Positions 34,329-44,300 of a stretch of 64,000 nt of DNA are shown here, in pieces. The notes beneath the pieces are model-generated. The model had not been told where the DNA came from. It saw only the letters and a program-made list of their open reading frames with translations, and did not search any database. The DNA comes from Cheiracanthium punctorium. Taxonomy: Eukaryota > Arthropoda > Arachnida > Araneae > Cheiracanthiidae. The DNA lies in assembly GCA_038373885.1 (NCBI GenBank), contig JAWZYV010010204.1, forward strand, positions 186,001 through 250,000, in the 5' to 3' direction. The stretch's first letter is position 1; every line of letters starts with the position of its first letter. The position numbers and the translations under genes were made by a program.

Positions 34329-35682
34329 AGAAAGACAAACTGGTACACTCATGGATTATGATGCACATTCGAAACAATATATAAAACGATGAAGTATATT
34401 TGTAATATACTTGGCGAGAAGATTGTAAAATAGTTTTAGTATGCGATTTTAAGATAATTTAGATTCCAAAGATGGGTTTTACGAAACAAGAAGGAAAAAT
34501 ACAGCACAGTCATGAATAATGATACACTCTTGAAACTTAATGGAATAAATAAGAAAAATAGGGACAACGTATAAATAATGATAAGATTTTAATATATAGC
34601 ACTATAGTGCGTATTTAAAACCTGAAAGTGTTTCAGATTTTCATCCTTTTTACTTTCCAAACATGTACCATGTAAGGAAAGTATTGTAATCATGAAAAAA
34701 TTTGACTTCGAGATTTTGATGTATTTACACGTTTTGAGGTCTTCTGAATTCATTTATGCTATTTTTACGAGATGTATGTATGTATGTATGTGTGTGCGTG
34801 CATGCATGTGTTTGTGTGTATGTGAGTGAACACGATAGCTCTTAAACGGGGCAATCGATTGAGCTCAAATTGGGTATATATATTATAAACCACCATCGTA
34901 AGACCAACATTGATTTTGATGTGTATAGGACTTATAGTTTTTCTACTGGGCTACTACAAAGATTTCTTTTACATTATGGCTTGTGGGAGGAAATTCTTGA
35001 AAGTGCGCTAACATTTAAACGGTTCAATCGATTGAACTCAAATTGGGTATATCTAATATTTAAAATTATTGTGTCACAGTATTAGTTACCATACTCCTCC
35101 AAAACGGCTCGACCGTTTTTAATGACATTTCATATGTATATTTGTTAGGTCTGCGAATATGATTTTAACTATGTCTCATACCCCTAAGTCACAAAGGCGG
35201 TCCACCCCAAAATTTTTAGCACCAGAGTGCTAATAAGTTCAATCAGGATTTTTGTCTAGACATTAGCGCATCCAGTCACTTTTCAAATGTGTTTGCCAGA
35301 TAACCTGGAGAGGGGGAGGGTGATAAAATGCTGAAAGTCGCACAAGTATTTGCAATTTTTGATAATTGATCGCTAAATGTGGTGCCAAAACGTGACAATT
35401 TATTATAAATATATTTCGAGTATAGTTAGAAAATGCCTGGCGTATATTGTAAAACAGTTTTATTAGGCGATTTTAATATAGATTTCTATTCTGAAGAACT
35501 GCTTTGTGGAACAAGAAAGGAAAACACTGTACACTCATGGATTATGATTCTCATTCCATGTCTCTGCGGCATAGTTGGAATATGCCTATAGGACGAATTT
35601 GCCTGGCGAACATTGTAAAACAGTTTCAGTAGGCGATTTTAAGATAGATTTTGATTCCAAAGATGTGTTTTATGGTACAAGA

Positions 35683-36244
35683 AAAAGTTTCCTATTTTAA
35701 TGCCCCCACTCTCGCCAACCTAAAAAATCCCCGTACTTTGGCAAGCTTTGCAGTCATGGGTCTCTGGGAGTTATGCACAAGTTTCAACGGTACTTGCGTA
35801 TTATTCCGGCTGTCCGCCAAGACAAGCAATTTTCATAAAGATAAATCCTGGGCAGATGAAATTGTTGATGGTTTGGAATACGATTGGCAACAGTTTGCCA
35901 GCAAATTTGACGAAAAAGTTGTTTGGCGGAAGTGACCGCCGGGATAATACGTAAGTACAGTTTCAGCGCTCCTAAAATAACTAGATGAAAACTAAAGTAA
36001 ACAAATTAGCTATAAACACACCAATTAAGGAATTTGAAGACACTTAATTATTACAACTACATTAATTGGCAATCCAAAATAAATTAAAAATGTAACGGCA
36101 TGCTGTACTTACATGTTGTTCCAAATCGCCATTTTAATTCTAAATTACGATTGCCACATAAATGCAAAAAATTGTCATTGTAACTGCATAATATTTAATG
36201 ATCGCCACCTTGGCGAGAGTCGAGGCGTTAAAGTAGGAATCAAC
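35683..36244. mobile_element. TIR MITE inside Helitron unit 2
   Basis: Second copy of the 33792-34328 element: TTTAATGCCCCCACTCTCGCC against GGCGAGAGTCGAGGCGTTAA. Inside it GTACTTGCGTATTATTCCGG and CCGGGATAATACGTAAGTAC form a strong inner hairpin (about 35791-35957). Confidence 0.65.
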
Positions 36245-36602
36245 CCAAGAAAGACAAACATGGTACACGCATGGATTATGATGCGCATTCGAAACAATAT
36301 ATAGAGCGATGAAGTGTAGTTGTAATATACTTGGCGAATATTGTAAAATAGTTTTAGTAGGCGATATTAAGATAGATTTCGATTCCAAAGATGGGTTTTA
36401 CGAAAAAAGGAAAAAAATACAGCACAGTCATGAATAATGATACACTTTCCAACTTAATGGAATATGGAAGAAAAATAGGGACGACGCATGAATTATGATA
36501 CGATTTTAATATATAGCACTATAGTGCGTATTTAAAATCTGAAAATGTTTCAGATTTTCATCCTTTTATTATTATTATTATTATTTTTTTTTTGACAAAA
36601 TT

Positions 36603-36854
36603 TTTTATGGAATGACTATCAATAAGTCTCAAGGCCAAACTATGTTTGTTTGTGGCTTAGATTTGAGCACACCATGTTTTTCACACGCACAATTATACGT
36701 GGCATGCTCTCGAGTGGGCAAACCATGCAGTTTGTTTGTGTTAGCTAAAGATGGGATAACAAAAAAATATTGTTCACTCTATTCTGTTAAGGGATTGATA
36801 TTATTTTTTAGTAAAATTATCGAAATTAGTGATATATATAAATATAAAGAATAA
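36603..36854 (+). pseudogene. Helitron PIF1-like helicase, C-terminal remnant
   Basis: The frame reads [20 protein letters not shown], then [14 protein letters not shown] and [17 protein letters not shown] and LYVACSR are the last helicase motifs (V and VI region) of PIF1/Rep-Hel proteins of Helitrons. Rep and the rest of the helicase are missing. It lies 190 bp upstream of the Helitron 3' hairpin, as expected for the end of RepHel. Confidence 0.88.
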
Positions 36855-37018
36855 ATTACAATGAATTAAAAGTATAAATATTTGGTATTGTGTTATTTTT
36901 ATTTTCCAGCATCGTTCACAGCGCTCCATGCCTCTTTCACTAATGTACCACATCTTCACACACGTACAATAAGTTAGTCATTTCTTTCTACTAAAATAAT
37001 CCTAGGACTAATTTATAT

Positions 37019-37047
37019 GGCAAAACATCGTTTGCCAGGTCAGCTAG
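37019..37047 (+). other. Helitron 3' terminal hairpin and CTAG end
   Basis: The stem-loop GGCAAAACATCGTTTGCC lies 6 bases before CTAG, followed by the T of the AT target site. Confidence 0.85.
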
Positions 37048-37057
37048 TATATATATA

Positions 37058-38026
37058 CAGTGAAATACGTTTAACATGAAAAATCGGTTAACACGAAATG
37101 AGACAATGATGTTGGTTGATGAGACAATGATGATGAATTAAGTTTGGTATCAGAGCGCAAAATATGCAATTTAATGCATTTTTGTTCTTTTAACATGAAA
37201 TAAAAATCGTTTAACATGAAAAGTTCATTTTTAATCTTCAGTGGCATGTTTGCAACAAATCACTAGAACGTTTTTGTGGAAAATAAGTTTTATTTAAATT
37301 CTGGGAAATTTTTTTTTACCTTAGAAGTATTAATAGCATCCTCCATCAGGTCTTTTCCCCTCCTCCCTCAACCCTCGCCCTAATGAATAAAATTCTTATC
37401 TGTATCAAAGAAACGACGATTGGTGGGAATGCACTTTCTTTAGCATTGCAAGAATCAGCTGAGAATGACAGTGAGCCGACATTTAACGAAATATTTGGAA
37501 AGTCTCAGAATTACTGGACTGCCCAATAATATCAATAAATGGATGTGTTTCGTTCGATAATGATGTAACTACTGCACCGATTAGGACAGAAAAAGAGATT
37601 TTGGATATTGTTCAAAATCCAAGAGATTCTATTGATTCCGACGACGAATCTGAGAACGGATTCAACGCTGCAGTTCCCGTCCCTCTACTTCAGAAGTGCA
37701 AAAGTGATAAACAGTCTACGCAGTTATTTAGATGCGTATTCTAATGGAGAAATGAATAAAACTATGGACGATCTTGAAAATTTGTGGACAATATGACTCT
37801 GAAAAATACATTTCAAAAAAAGATAACTGAGTTTTTCTCCCCAAAATAGTATTTTTCTGTAATTGCTTTTCATCCCAATGAATGCAACCTACTTGTTGTT
37901 TAACAGGAAATTGATATAAAATATAAGAACATCGAAAATTTAGCAAGTTTTGTTCTCTTTTTACGAATCTTTTAACACGGAAAAATATTTTGGTCCCTTC
38001 GGTTTCGTGTTAAACGTTTTTCACTG
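37058..38026. mobile_element. Tigger-like element with transposase C-terminus
   Basis: The ends CAGTGAAATACGTTTAACAT and, inverted, CAGTGAAAAACGTTTAACAC are flanked by TA (37056-37057, 38027-38028). TTTTGGTCCCTTCGG near the right end is shared in type with other Tigger-like elements in the window. The interior keeps the transposase tail. Confidence 0.88.
37590..37848 (+). pseudogene. Tigger transposase C-terminal tail
   Basis: In pieces: TEKEILDIVQNPRDSIDSDD, then ESENGFNAAVPVPLLQKC, and at the end FQKKITEFFSPK. The acidic linker and the closing K(Q)KKIT(D/E)FF are typical tails of Tigger transposases. The DDE domain is absent and stops are frequent. Confidence 0.65.
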
Positions 38027-38035
38027 TATAATATG

Positions 38036-38037
38036 TA

Positions 38038-38087
<50 letters not shown>

Positions 38088-38090
38088 GTG
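38036..38090. repeat. Microsatellite (TG)n(TA)n
   Basis: A dinucleotide run next to the right end of the Tigger-like element. The Tyr/Ile/Val-rich frame over it is an artefact. Confidence 0.9.
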
Positions 38091-39380
38091 TATATTTTAT
38101 GCTTTATTTATATAACAACAATGGCTGGCCTGGGGGACATTCATCTAATATTTGCTAAATTATATATATATATATGTATATTTATTTATTTATTTATTTA
38201 GGAAGAATTCAAGCAATGTTATTTAACTCAATCTCCTCGATAGTAACTAAATTTTGTTCCAATAACTTTAGAAATTTTAATATTATGCCTGTAAAATTTT
38301 TGCACAATTTTCTCAAAATAAAAAAGAATAATTTAAAAATAAAAGAAATCGCCGTAATTTGTTTAAGTCGAACAGCCACCTATTGTGCCCACCTCTTTGA
38401 CTGTGGAAAAAAAAAATACAGGGTGGCCATAATTAAACTGCAAGTGTTCAAAGGGTGCTGGAGAGAAAACTATCAGGAATATTCCAGTGAAACTTGGTAT
38501 CTACACGTTTCAGAACATGCGCAAGTCAAATATGCAATAAAAAAAATCGCCATTTTTCACCCGATAGATGGCGCTATATCGTGTTTCAATGCTTATGGAT
38601 GTGATATATGTGGGATCGCCGAACATCCATGATCTTCTCAAAAACAAAAACGTTTAATAAAGTTAAACAAAAATACAAAACTAAAATGTGAATTAAAATT
38701 AACAAAGACAAGTTGGTAATTCGGCGGGGAATAATATTTTGTAGCAGCAGCAGGTCTGTGTACTCTTGTTCTTGGTTAACTTCGTCTTCGTCAGCTTGCT
38801 CCTGGATTCGCTGCTGTCGTTTCTCATCCGATCAGCCCGAAGCGCGAGTCCCCTCGATGTCCCGATCTCTTGCAGTGGAGCAGCTTTTGAAGGCCACCAT
38901 CTAGTGACGTCATACTTGGTCGGAACCTCTTCTTCTCTTTGGTCTCACCTCCAATCCCACACACTCTGCCATCCTAGACGGCGTTGTTCTCATCGCCACG
39001 AAGGTTGTCTACTCGTCCGTCCCTAGCCAATCGTTGTGGAATTCGAACCCAAGTGTCAAATTTCACCTGCGGTCAGCGTCATTGGAATTCAATTGAGAAG
39101 TCTGAAAGAAAAATGGAAAGAGCAGTAACATGTTTATAAAAAGTTCTCGCATCTTAGTTAGACCTCAGTTCCACCTTGAACATTCAAGTTCGTACGTCTC
39201 CAGTAGAAAACACCGATTGAAAAACCAGTCTTAGCAAAATTGGCGTTAGATTAAACGTATTTCTCTTCAGTAAACTGCAGCTTTCAGAGTAGGTTTTAAA
39301 ATGACACAATTCGGGTAGAAAAGTCACATTCGGGAAGGTAGATGTCGAAGTTAGGAATGTCTAGTCGGGATACACACATT
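38091..39380. other. Interval with a TIR-like end and GC-richer DNA
   Basis: At 38419 TACAGGGTGGCCATAATTAA looks like one end of a TA-flanked element (no partner). 38713-39060 is GC-richer, with CAGCAGCAGG and TTCGTCTTCGTCAG. Its overlapping frames are not recognisable. It may be the untranslated or LTR region of the gypsy derivative to its right (downstream on the minus strand). Confidence 0.4.
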
Positions 39381-39391
39381 TCTTTTTTAAA

Positions 39392-40531
39392 TTAAGTTTG
39401 ATCGAGCCACATTTTCATATTTTCAGCGGAAACACTCGTACACAATAAATCAATTTTCTGCACAACATAGATATTGTTAGATTTTACTTTTGCTGCTAAA
39501 TATGAATCTGAGAATTTCTGCTTTGAGTTCGAGCCTGGATTTTGAGTACGTTTTATAGTGACAATGTTATTGGCCTCAAGTTTATCAGCTTTCCTTAGTC
39601 TTAATTTAGAAGTCTTGCGATTTTCATCTTTGACTTTTACAATTTCTTGTTTTGCTCTCTTTCTCAACTTGTTTCGTTTGTTAACAGATTCAAACTGCAT
39701 TTCTGTATTTAACCGCTTCACTTTTATACGTTCGGCAGTGTTCCGAGCTTTAATTATTTTAAATTTTATATCATCTGTGGGTATTAAATAAACTGAATTT
39801 CTGCTTGAAGCATTGACGTGTATTATATCCAAACTATTTTTATCTTCATCAGTTAAGTTAATTTTCATCTTGGCATCCACTGTTTTTGGTTTTCCGGGTA
39901 CATGATTTTCAATTAAAGAGCGTATTTCTGGATTCACATTGCCATCTTTTTTAGACTGCGAATCTATTTGTAAAGTATCAATTACATTAACTATACTTGC
40001 TTCTTTGGTTTTAACTAATGATATTTCGTTAGGCGAAACTGTAAGTGTACCTTGGTTTATTACATCAGTGCCAATAATTAAATCGAAAGAAATTGAATCA
40101 TCAGTAATCACAAAAATATCTGTATTAAATGTATCATCTATTTCAATTAAAGCTTTAAAGTATCCAATCGGTTTAACCAATGACTTTCCCACACCAGTTA
40201 GCGTCATATTTGTTGATTCCAATTCTATATTTCTTTTTATTCTATCATAAATTCATTTTCTCAAAAGTGTTCTCTGACTTCCAGTATCAATCAACGAATT
40301 TAAGTTCACGGAACAAAGTTTTACATCTTAAACAGTCCTTCCCAAAACTTCATAGTTAATCACGTGGAAATGCTCTTTATTAGGAATATCTCCCTCAGCC
40401 CCTGGACATTCAAATGACTTATGACCGAATGTTGAGCAGCGAAAATAACGAGGACCCTGATCTCTGTAAACTTTTATGATTTTTAAATCCACAATTAAAG
40501 CAACGGAGTTCGGATTTAGACGAGTCAACAT
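39392..40531 (-). pseudogene. Ty3/gypsy deletion derivative: gag knuckle, protease, integrase C-terminus
   Basis: On the minus strand the gag end (40328-40531) has a knuckle FRCSTFGHKSFECP in which the first Cys is Tyr. A broken link carries the protease active site SLIDTGSQRTLL (about 40278-40300), one stop, then MTLTGVGKSLVKPIG and FDLIIGTDVI of the protease. The 276-residue open frame (39392-40222) continues through IRSLIENHVPGKPK, the usual lead-in to reverse transcriptase. It then jumps straight to integrase C-terminal sequence (NNIVTIKRTQ, YVVQKIDLLC). Reverse transcriptase, RNase H and the integrase core are deleted. The frame stays open across the junction. Confidence 0.78.
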
Positions 40532-40776
40532 TTCTTCTAATGTCGGCTCTCGGGGGAGGGGGTTTGGATTTTTTGTGAGCCAAACGTAACTTAGTGTGTG
40601 GTTTTTAATAAATATGGTTTTTCTTATGCTGTGTTATGTTTAAAGAGTTATTCCAGTTTTATAGGCATGAAAACAGCATCTGTGAACAATTTATTTCGTT
40701 TAATAGTAATTTTACTGTGGGGGGGCAGCATTTTATATTTTTGTCCGGGGCGGCGAAACTGTTAGGGCCGGCCCTG

Positions 40777-42000
40777 CTTGGATTAATTTTACTACCCTTT
40801 CAGCTGAGTCATTAAAAACCTTAAACGCTTTGTTTTTTCTTCTTTTAAATAATACTGATTTTCACGCCACACATCGGGATCAGTATTCGAAAAGTGCATA
40901 TTAAAATTAAATCTCTTAAAAAAAAAAAAAATTACTGTTTGAGATGAAATAAAAAAATCAACTTCTTTGTCCAATAAATTATCCACTTCGTTGAAACATT
41001 GTTGCTCTTACACCTTTATCGTTATAATCATCATTTTCTTTTTCAAATGCAATTAATTTTACAACCATGCTTATTTAGACTTTTTCCCCCAAAGTGTCAA
41101 CAAAAATTGAAAATGCAACTTGCTCAAAGTTAAGATACCAAAGATGGCTTATCATTTTATACATCTTTGTTTGCAACCTCTTTATCAAATTGTCAGTATT
41201 GAACAAGTGATTTTAATAGTTTTAAGTCTTGATTAGGGCTAAAGTCTGAGTGGGAGTGTTGGACCATGCCTGTACATAAATATTTATTATTACAAATGTC
41301 TGTAATACCTCCTTTTTCTAAATCTGTTAATGAGACCTAATGTCTGAAAAGAAGTAATTTGAGACAATAAATTGCCTTAGACATTCACCTGGCATGATAA
41401 ACAGCACCAGGTACTCTGAAAGAAATGTCTATTTGGGGAGACTCCTATAAAAATTAAACAATGTTAGATTAATTCTTTATAGTTATCTTTGAGCTGTTGA
41501 TTTCTTAAATGTTTTGCAAGAAAATTTGAAATTTCTTCCAAATTTTGTATTTTTTATGTAATAGTTTCATATTCAATAGCAGTCTTTGTCCTGTCCGACT
41601 TAGACCACTCAATCAAAATTTTAAAAAAATACCTGGATGAAGAGCAGTAGCTTTTCCTACTTTGAATCAAAACAGATTTTAGGATGATTTCTAAAATATG
41701 GTGACGACAAGGTAAATATAGAAGATTTTGATCCAGTAATCGCTGCAACAAAAAACACATTCCCCTAAGGCACCCAGTGGTATCAAAACTCATCGCCTGA
41801 ATTTTAACAACTGCCTCCCATTCTTCAACTGCTGTAAATTCAGCTTTTGCCTGAGAGTTATTCTCATATTTTCAAGCTGAGGAACTATTAAACTGTTCTT
41901 CATCGCCACAGCTAATTAAAATTGCTATTCTCTCTACATTTTTAAAATTCAAAATATGAGGAAGCAATTTAAAAAAGAAAAGGACGGATAGAATTAAAAT
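40777..42000 (-). pseudogene. Unplaced transposase of the 19-kb element, central part
   Basis: On the minus strand, from about 41960: NVERIAILISCGDEEQF, a stop, FTAVEEWEAVVKIQ, then MSFDTTGCLRG (41793) with a likely catalytic Asp, FLLQRLLDQNLLYLPCRHHI (41686-41715), then LAKHLRNQQLKDNYKELI. Further left QYYLKEEKTKRLRFLMTQLKG ends at the 8.8-kb insertion. I recall intact relatives with (D)TTxxNTG...ACxLLEQ...CRHHxxE in cnidarian and arthropod genomes, usually unnamed. The order of these motifs fits that family. Numerous stops and frame changes occur. The superfamily is unknown to me. Confidence 0.65.
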
Positions 42001-43138
42001 ATCTTAAAAAGTTAAAAACTCATTAAAAGCCGTCAGTAGCACTTTCTGTGGCTTTTTTTAAAATTTAAAATAGCCGCCATCTGCTCGTATGTCAATCGCG
42101 CCATTACAGTATGCTCAGACAAAAACCTCCTCAATGAAGAACTACAATTTATTAAAACCCAATGTAAAAACACAGGTTACCCAAAATCCATCATCAAAAA
42201 CCTTTTTAAAAAGAGAATAAAAAAACTAGAACAAATTAACAACCATTAAAATCAGAGACAGAAATTTACTAACGCCATTCCTTACTGCAGGGGACCTGCT
42301 CTAAAAATAACAAATGAAGCTGCTAAGAAAAACATTAAAATACCAATGAAACCCAATCAAAATATTTTCAAACGCATTCGCAGTGATAAAGACCCTGTAA
42401 CAGATCTTCCCCTCCTGCAGAGGGCGCCGCCTAATAGCGGGGATTAATTTGTAATTGTAACTACGCACTTAGCGTGACAGGCTCTTTTGGAATGAATGGA
42501 CGGACAGAGGCCGTGAGCCTTACAAATGTTAAACCGAAGGCTAAGGCCTAAATTTGTATTAGTTATTAAATGTAAATATGTAAAATATATATATGTGTCA
42601 TGTACTTGGAAGAAAAATAAATATCCTAGAATTTTAAAGGAACGGAATTAAATTCTTCACTGGACCACATCAACCTCTCCGTTATAGACCCTATTGACCC
42701 TGATGAAACCGCCGGCATTTATAAAATAAACTTTACTAACAATAATTCAAATAAATCAGGCTGCTACATAGGTATGACTAAAAGGAAAATTAAAGACCGA
42801 AAAAAGGAACACAATAATGATATTAAATTCAATAAACCCAGTACCGCCCTCTCTAAAATAGCCCAAGAACGCCCCATAGAAATCAACATTAATAATAGCC
42901 CAAAATTCTTCAATTACAAAAATAACTATTTTGCCCTAAACATGGAAGCTTTGCAGATTATACCAACAGATGGCTCTGTAAATGACATGACGCATGCGCA
43001 AATAGATCCGGGATGGAACGATATTCTGAGGAAGAGAGCAAGGCATTTTGAAATCAAAGCTGAGGAAGGTGGTGGCCGCCACCGTAAGTGCTACTGACGG
43101 CTTTTAATGAGTTTTTAACCTTTTAGGATATGAGAAAG
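42001..43138 (+). mobile_element. Penelope-like element fragment with inverted flanks
   Basis: ATCTTAAAAAGTTAAAAACT, then CATTAAAAGCCGTCAGTAGC at the left is inverted at the right (GCTACTGACGGCTTTTAATG, AGTTTTTAACCTTTTAGGAT). Between them are the end of a Penelope reverse transcriptase (42277-42429) and its GIY-YIG endonuclease. It interrupts the transposase of the 19-kb element between the WDGK and VERIAIL segments. Confidence 0.75.
42277..43097 (+). pseudogene. Penelope RT connector and GIY-YIG endonuclease
   Basis: The first piece reads IPYCRGPALKITNEAAKKNI and FKRIRSDKDPVTDLPLLQR, matching the linker after Penelope reverse transcriptase. About 210 bp without coding similarity follow (42430-42640). 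The second piece has GIYKINFTNNN (42714) and CYIGMTKRKIKDRKKEHN (42762), the GIY and YIG motifs plus the catalytic Arg region of the endonuclease that nicks the target. The frame stays open to the TGA after HRKCY (43097). The RT core is missing: a 5'-truncated copy. Confidence 0.82.
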
Positions 43139-43210
43139 CATTTTTCCATCCCATTGAACAACAGCACCCTCTAAATCAGAATATTAAAATATGCTTTTGA
43201 TGAGATCAAT
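43139..43210 (-). pseudogene. Unplaced transposase of the 19-kb element, WDGK segment
   Basis: On the minus strand YSDLEGAVVQWDGKMLSHI ends where the Penelope fragment begins. WDGK is a conserved box upstream of the FDTT box in relatives I recall, so this is probably around the first catalytic Asp. The frame is closed by a TAA just upstream. The N-terminal domain was not found. Confidence 0.55.
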
Positions 43211-43418
43211 TCTTTGTTTCCGAAATTCTTGTCTTTGGAGTGTTATTGCACGTCAAGGGTGCTGCACCGGAAAGATATTATGTGTTAGTGTTGAACCACT
43301 TCTACGTTATACCACTACGTAAATCCCAACTATCATATGGGAGCTAGGGGAGGCATAGCCCTCCTTGCCCATACGCATGGGCACCCATGTCCATTCTAAA
43401 AGTAAATAATAACAGATA
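43211..43418. other. Interval without a recognised gene
   Basis: This is between the WDGK segment and the next insertion. GCCCATACGCATGGGC (43368-43383) is a short perfect hairpin. Confidence 0.4.
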
Positions 43419-43859
43419 CAGGGATGAGAATCTTCCGCAGATCCACAGAATTCCGCAATTTGGTTATTTCCGTTTATTGCTTTTTTTTATTTTCTGCGTT
43501 TTTAAAAAAACATTACTTTCCGCTTTTTCGTGTGTTTAAGTTCCACGTTTAAAAATATTTTCAGTGCAATTTTCTTTTTTAAAGATGTATTCGCCGAAAT
43601 ACATCTTGCTTACCGATATTAAGACCGTATTGCTAGCCCCAATGTTCCCAATGGCTATTTGTGAACAATAAATATCCCAACTCTTATGTGTATTTAATTT
43701 CTGACTTACCTGAATTGTGAAACTTTCCAACTTTAAGGGCCACAATAAAAGGTTCAGATAAAGTTTCAACAACTTAAAGTTAATTAAATTCCCAAAGGCA
43801 AGTAGTTTAATTCAAATGCTAAATGAACTTAAAGGAATAATTTTATGTTAAATTTAAAC

Positions 43860-44300
43860 CTCGCTTAAACTGTGGCTTGCGTCAACGATTGTTTAAGACG
43901 CACAACACAAATCTCCAGTTCGTCAACAGCCGCCATCTTGGACGGGCGTAATGGTTGGTTGGCGAAGTGAGTATCGCCCGGAGAAAACTGTTACAAGCTG
44001 TTCACCCAATCACCAATGCGCTCCAGAAGCCCGGTAAACGCCGTTCAACAGCGCAGCCGGGGAACAACTCAGAAATGAGATGCGCAGTCGGCAGTGACAA
44101 ATAAAAGGAGGAGCGTTCGCCGTAATCGTAGCAGACCGATAGCAGTTCGATGGCAGGTCGACAGCAGATCGACGGCAGTTAGGCTGATCATGGCAGATCG
44201 TCGCAGTTAAACAGATCGTCGCTGTTAAGCAGTTGGACAGTCAGGTTGTATTGACAGTTGACAGACGTGATGGCGAGCGGTAATGCTCTTTAGTTCCAGA
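43860..44300 (+). repeat. GC-richer block with GCAG-CGA minirepeats, possible LTR
   Basis: Composition changes sharply. Words such as TAGCAGACCGATAGCAGTTC, GACAGCAGATCGACGGCAG and GGCAGATCGTCGCAG repeat at about 10-20 bp spacing (44125-44245). AAATAAAAGG at 44099 could be a TATA-like box. It may be an LTR or promoter of another element. No partner copy was seen. Confidence 0.35.

Larger units (their letters stand above)
33138..37047 (+). mobile_element. Helitron, with its 5' 1.5 kb tandemly duplicated
   Basis: The 5' end TCTAATATATAAAATTCTCC follows an A (33137). A second 5' end, TCTAATATTTAAAATTATTG, starts at 35052. 33138-34653 and 35052-36568 are the same sequence (GGCGGTCCACCCCAAAATTT, CTGAAAGTCGCACAAG and more). 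The 3' end is at 37047: hairpin GGCAAAACATCGTTTGCC, then GGTCAGCTAG before T, the canonical Helitron CTRR|T. A helicase remnant sits just upstream. Helitrons move by rolling-circle replication, which also makes tandem arrays. Confidence 0.88.
31984..40776. mobile_element. hAT-ended composite inserted in the 19-kb element
   Basis: The ends CAGGGGTGGCCCTAGAG and, inverted, CAGGGCCGGCCCTAACAG are good hAT TIRs, each followed within 40 bp by GTCCGGGGCGGC. Flanks CCTTGAAT and CTTGGATT are similar but shifted by one base, a decayed TSD. The 8.8-kb interior is a stack of other elements. No hAT transposase was found. Confidence 0.78.

Noticed and set aside
35651..35935. 94-codon frame in Helitron unit 2 (and its relative at 33792-34037) as a captured host exon followed by a GTAAGT donor
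   Set aside because: The segment lies inside a TIR MITE and spans an inner hairpin; the frame is not conserved between the two tandem copies, so it is chance coding.
37950..38201. 83-codon frame rich in Tyr, Ile, Cys and Val
   Set aside because: Translation of a (TG)n(TA)n microsatellite.
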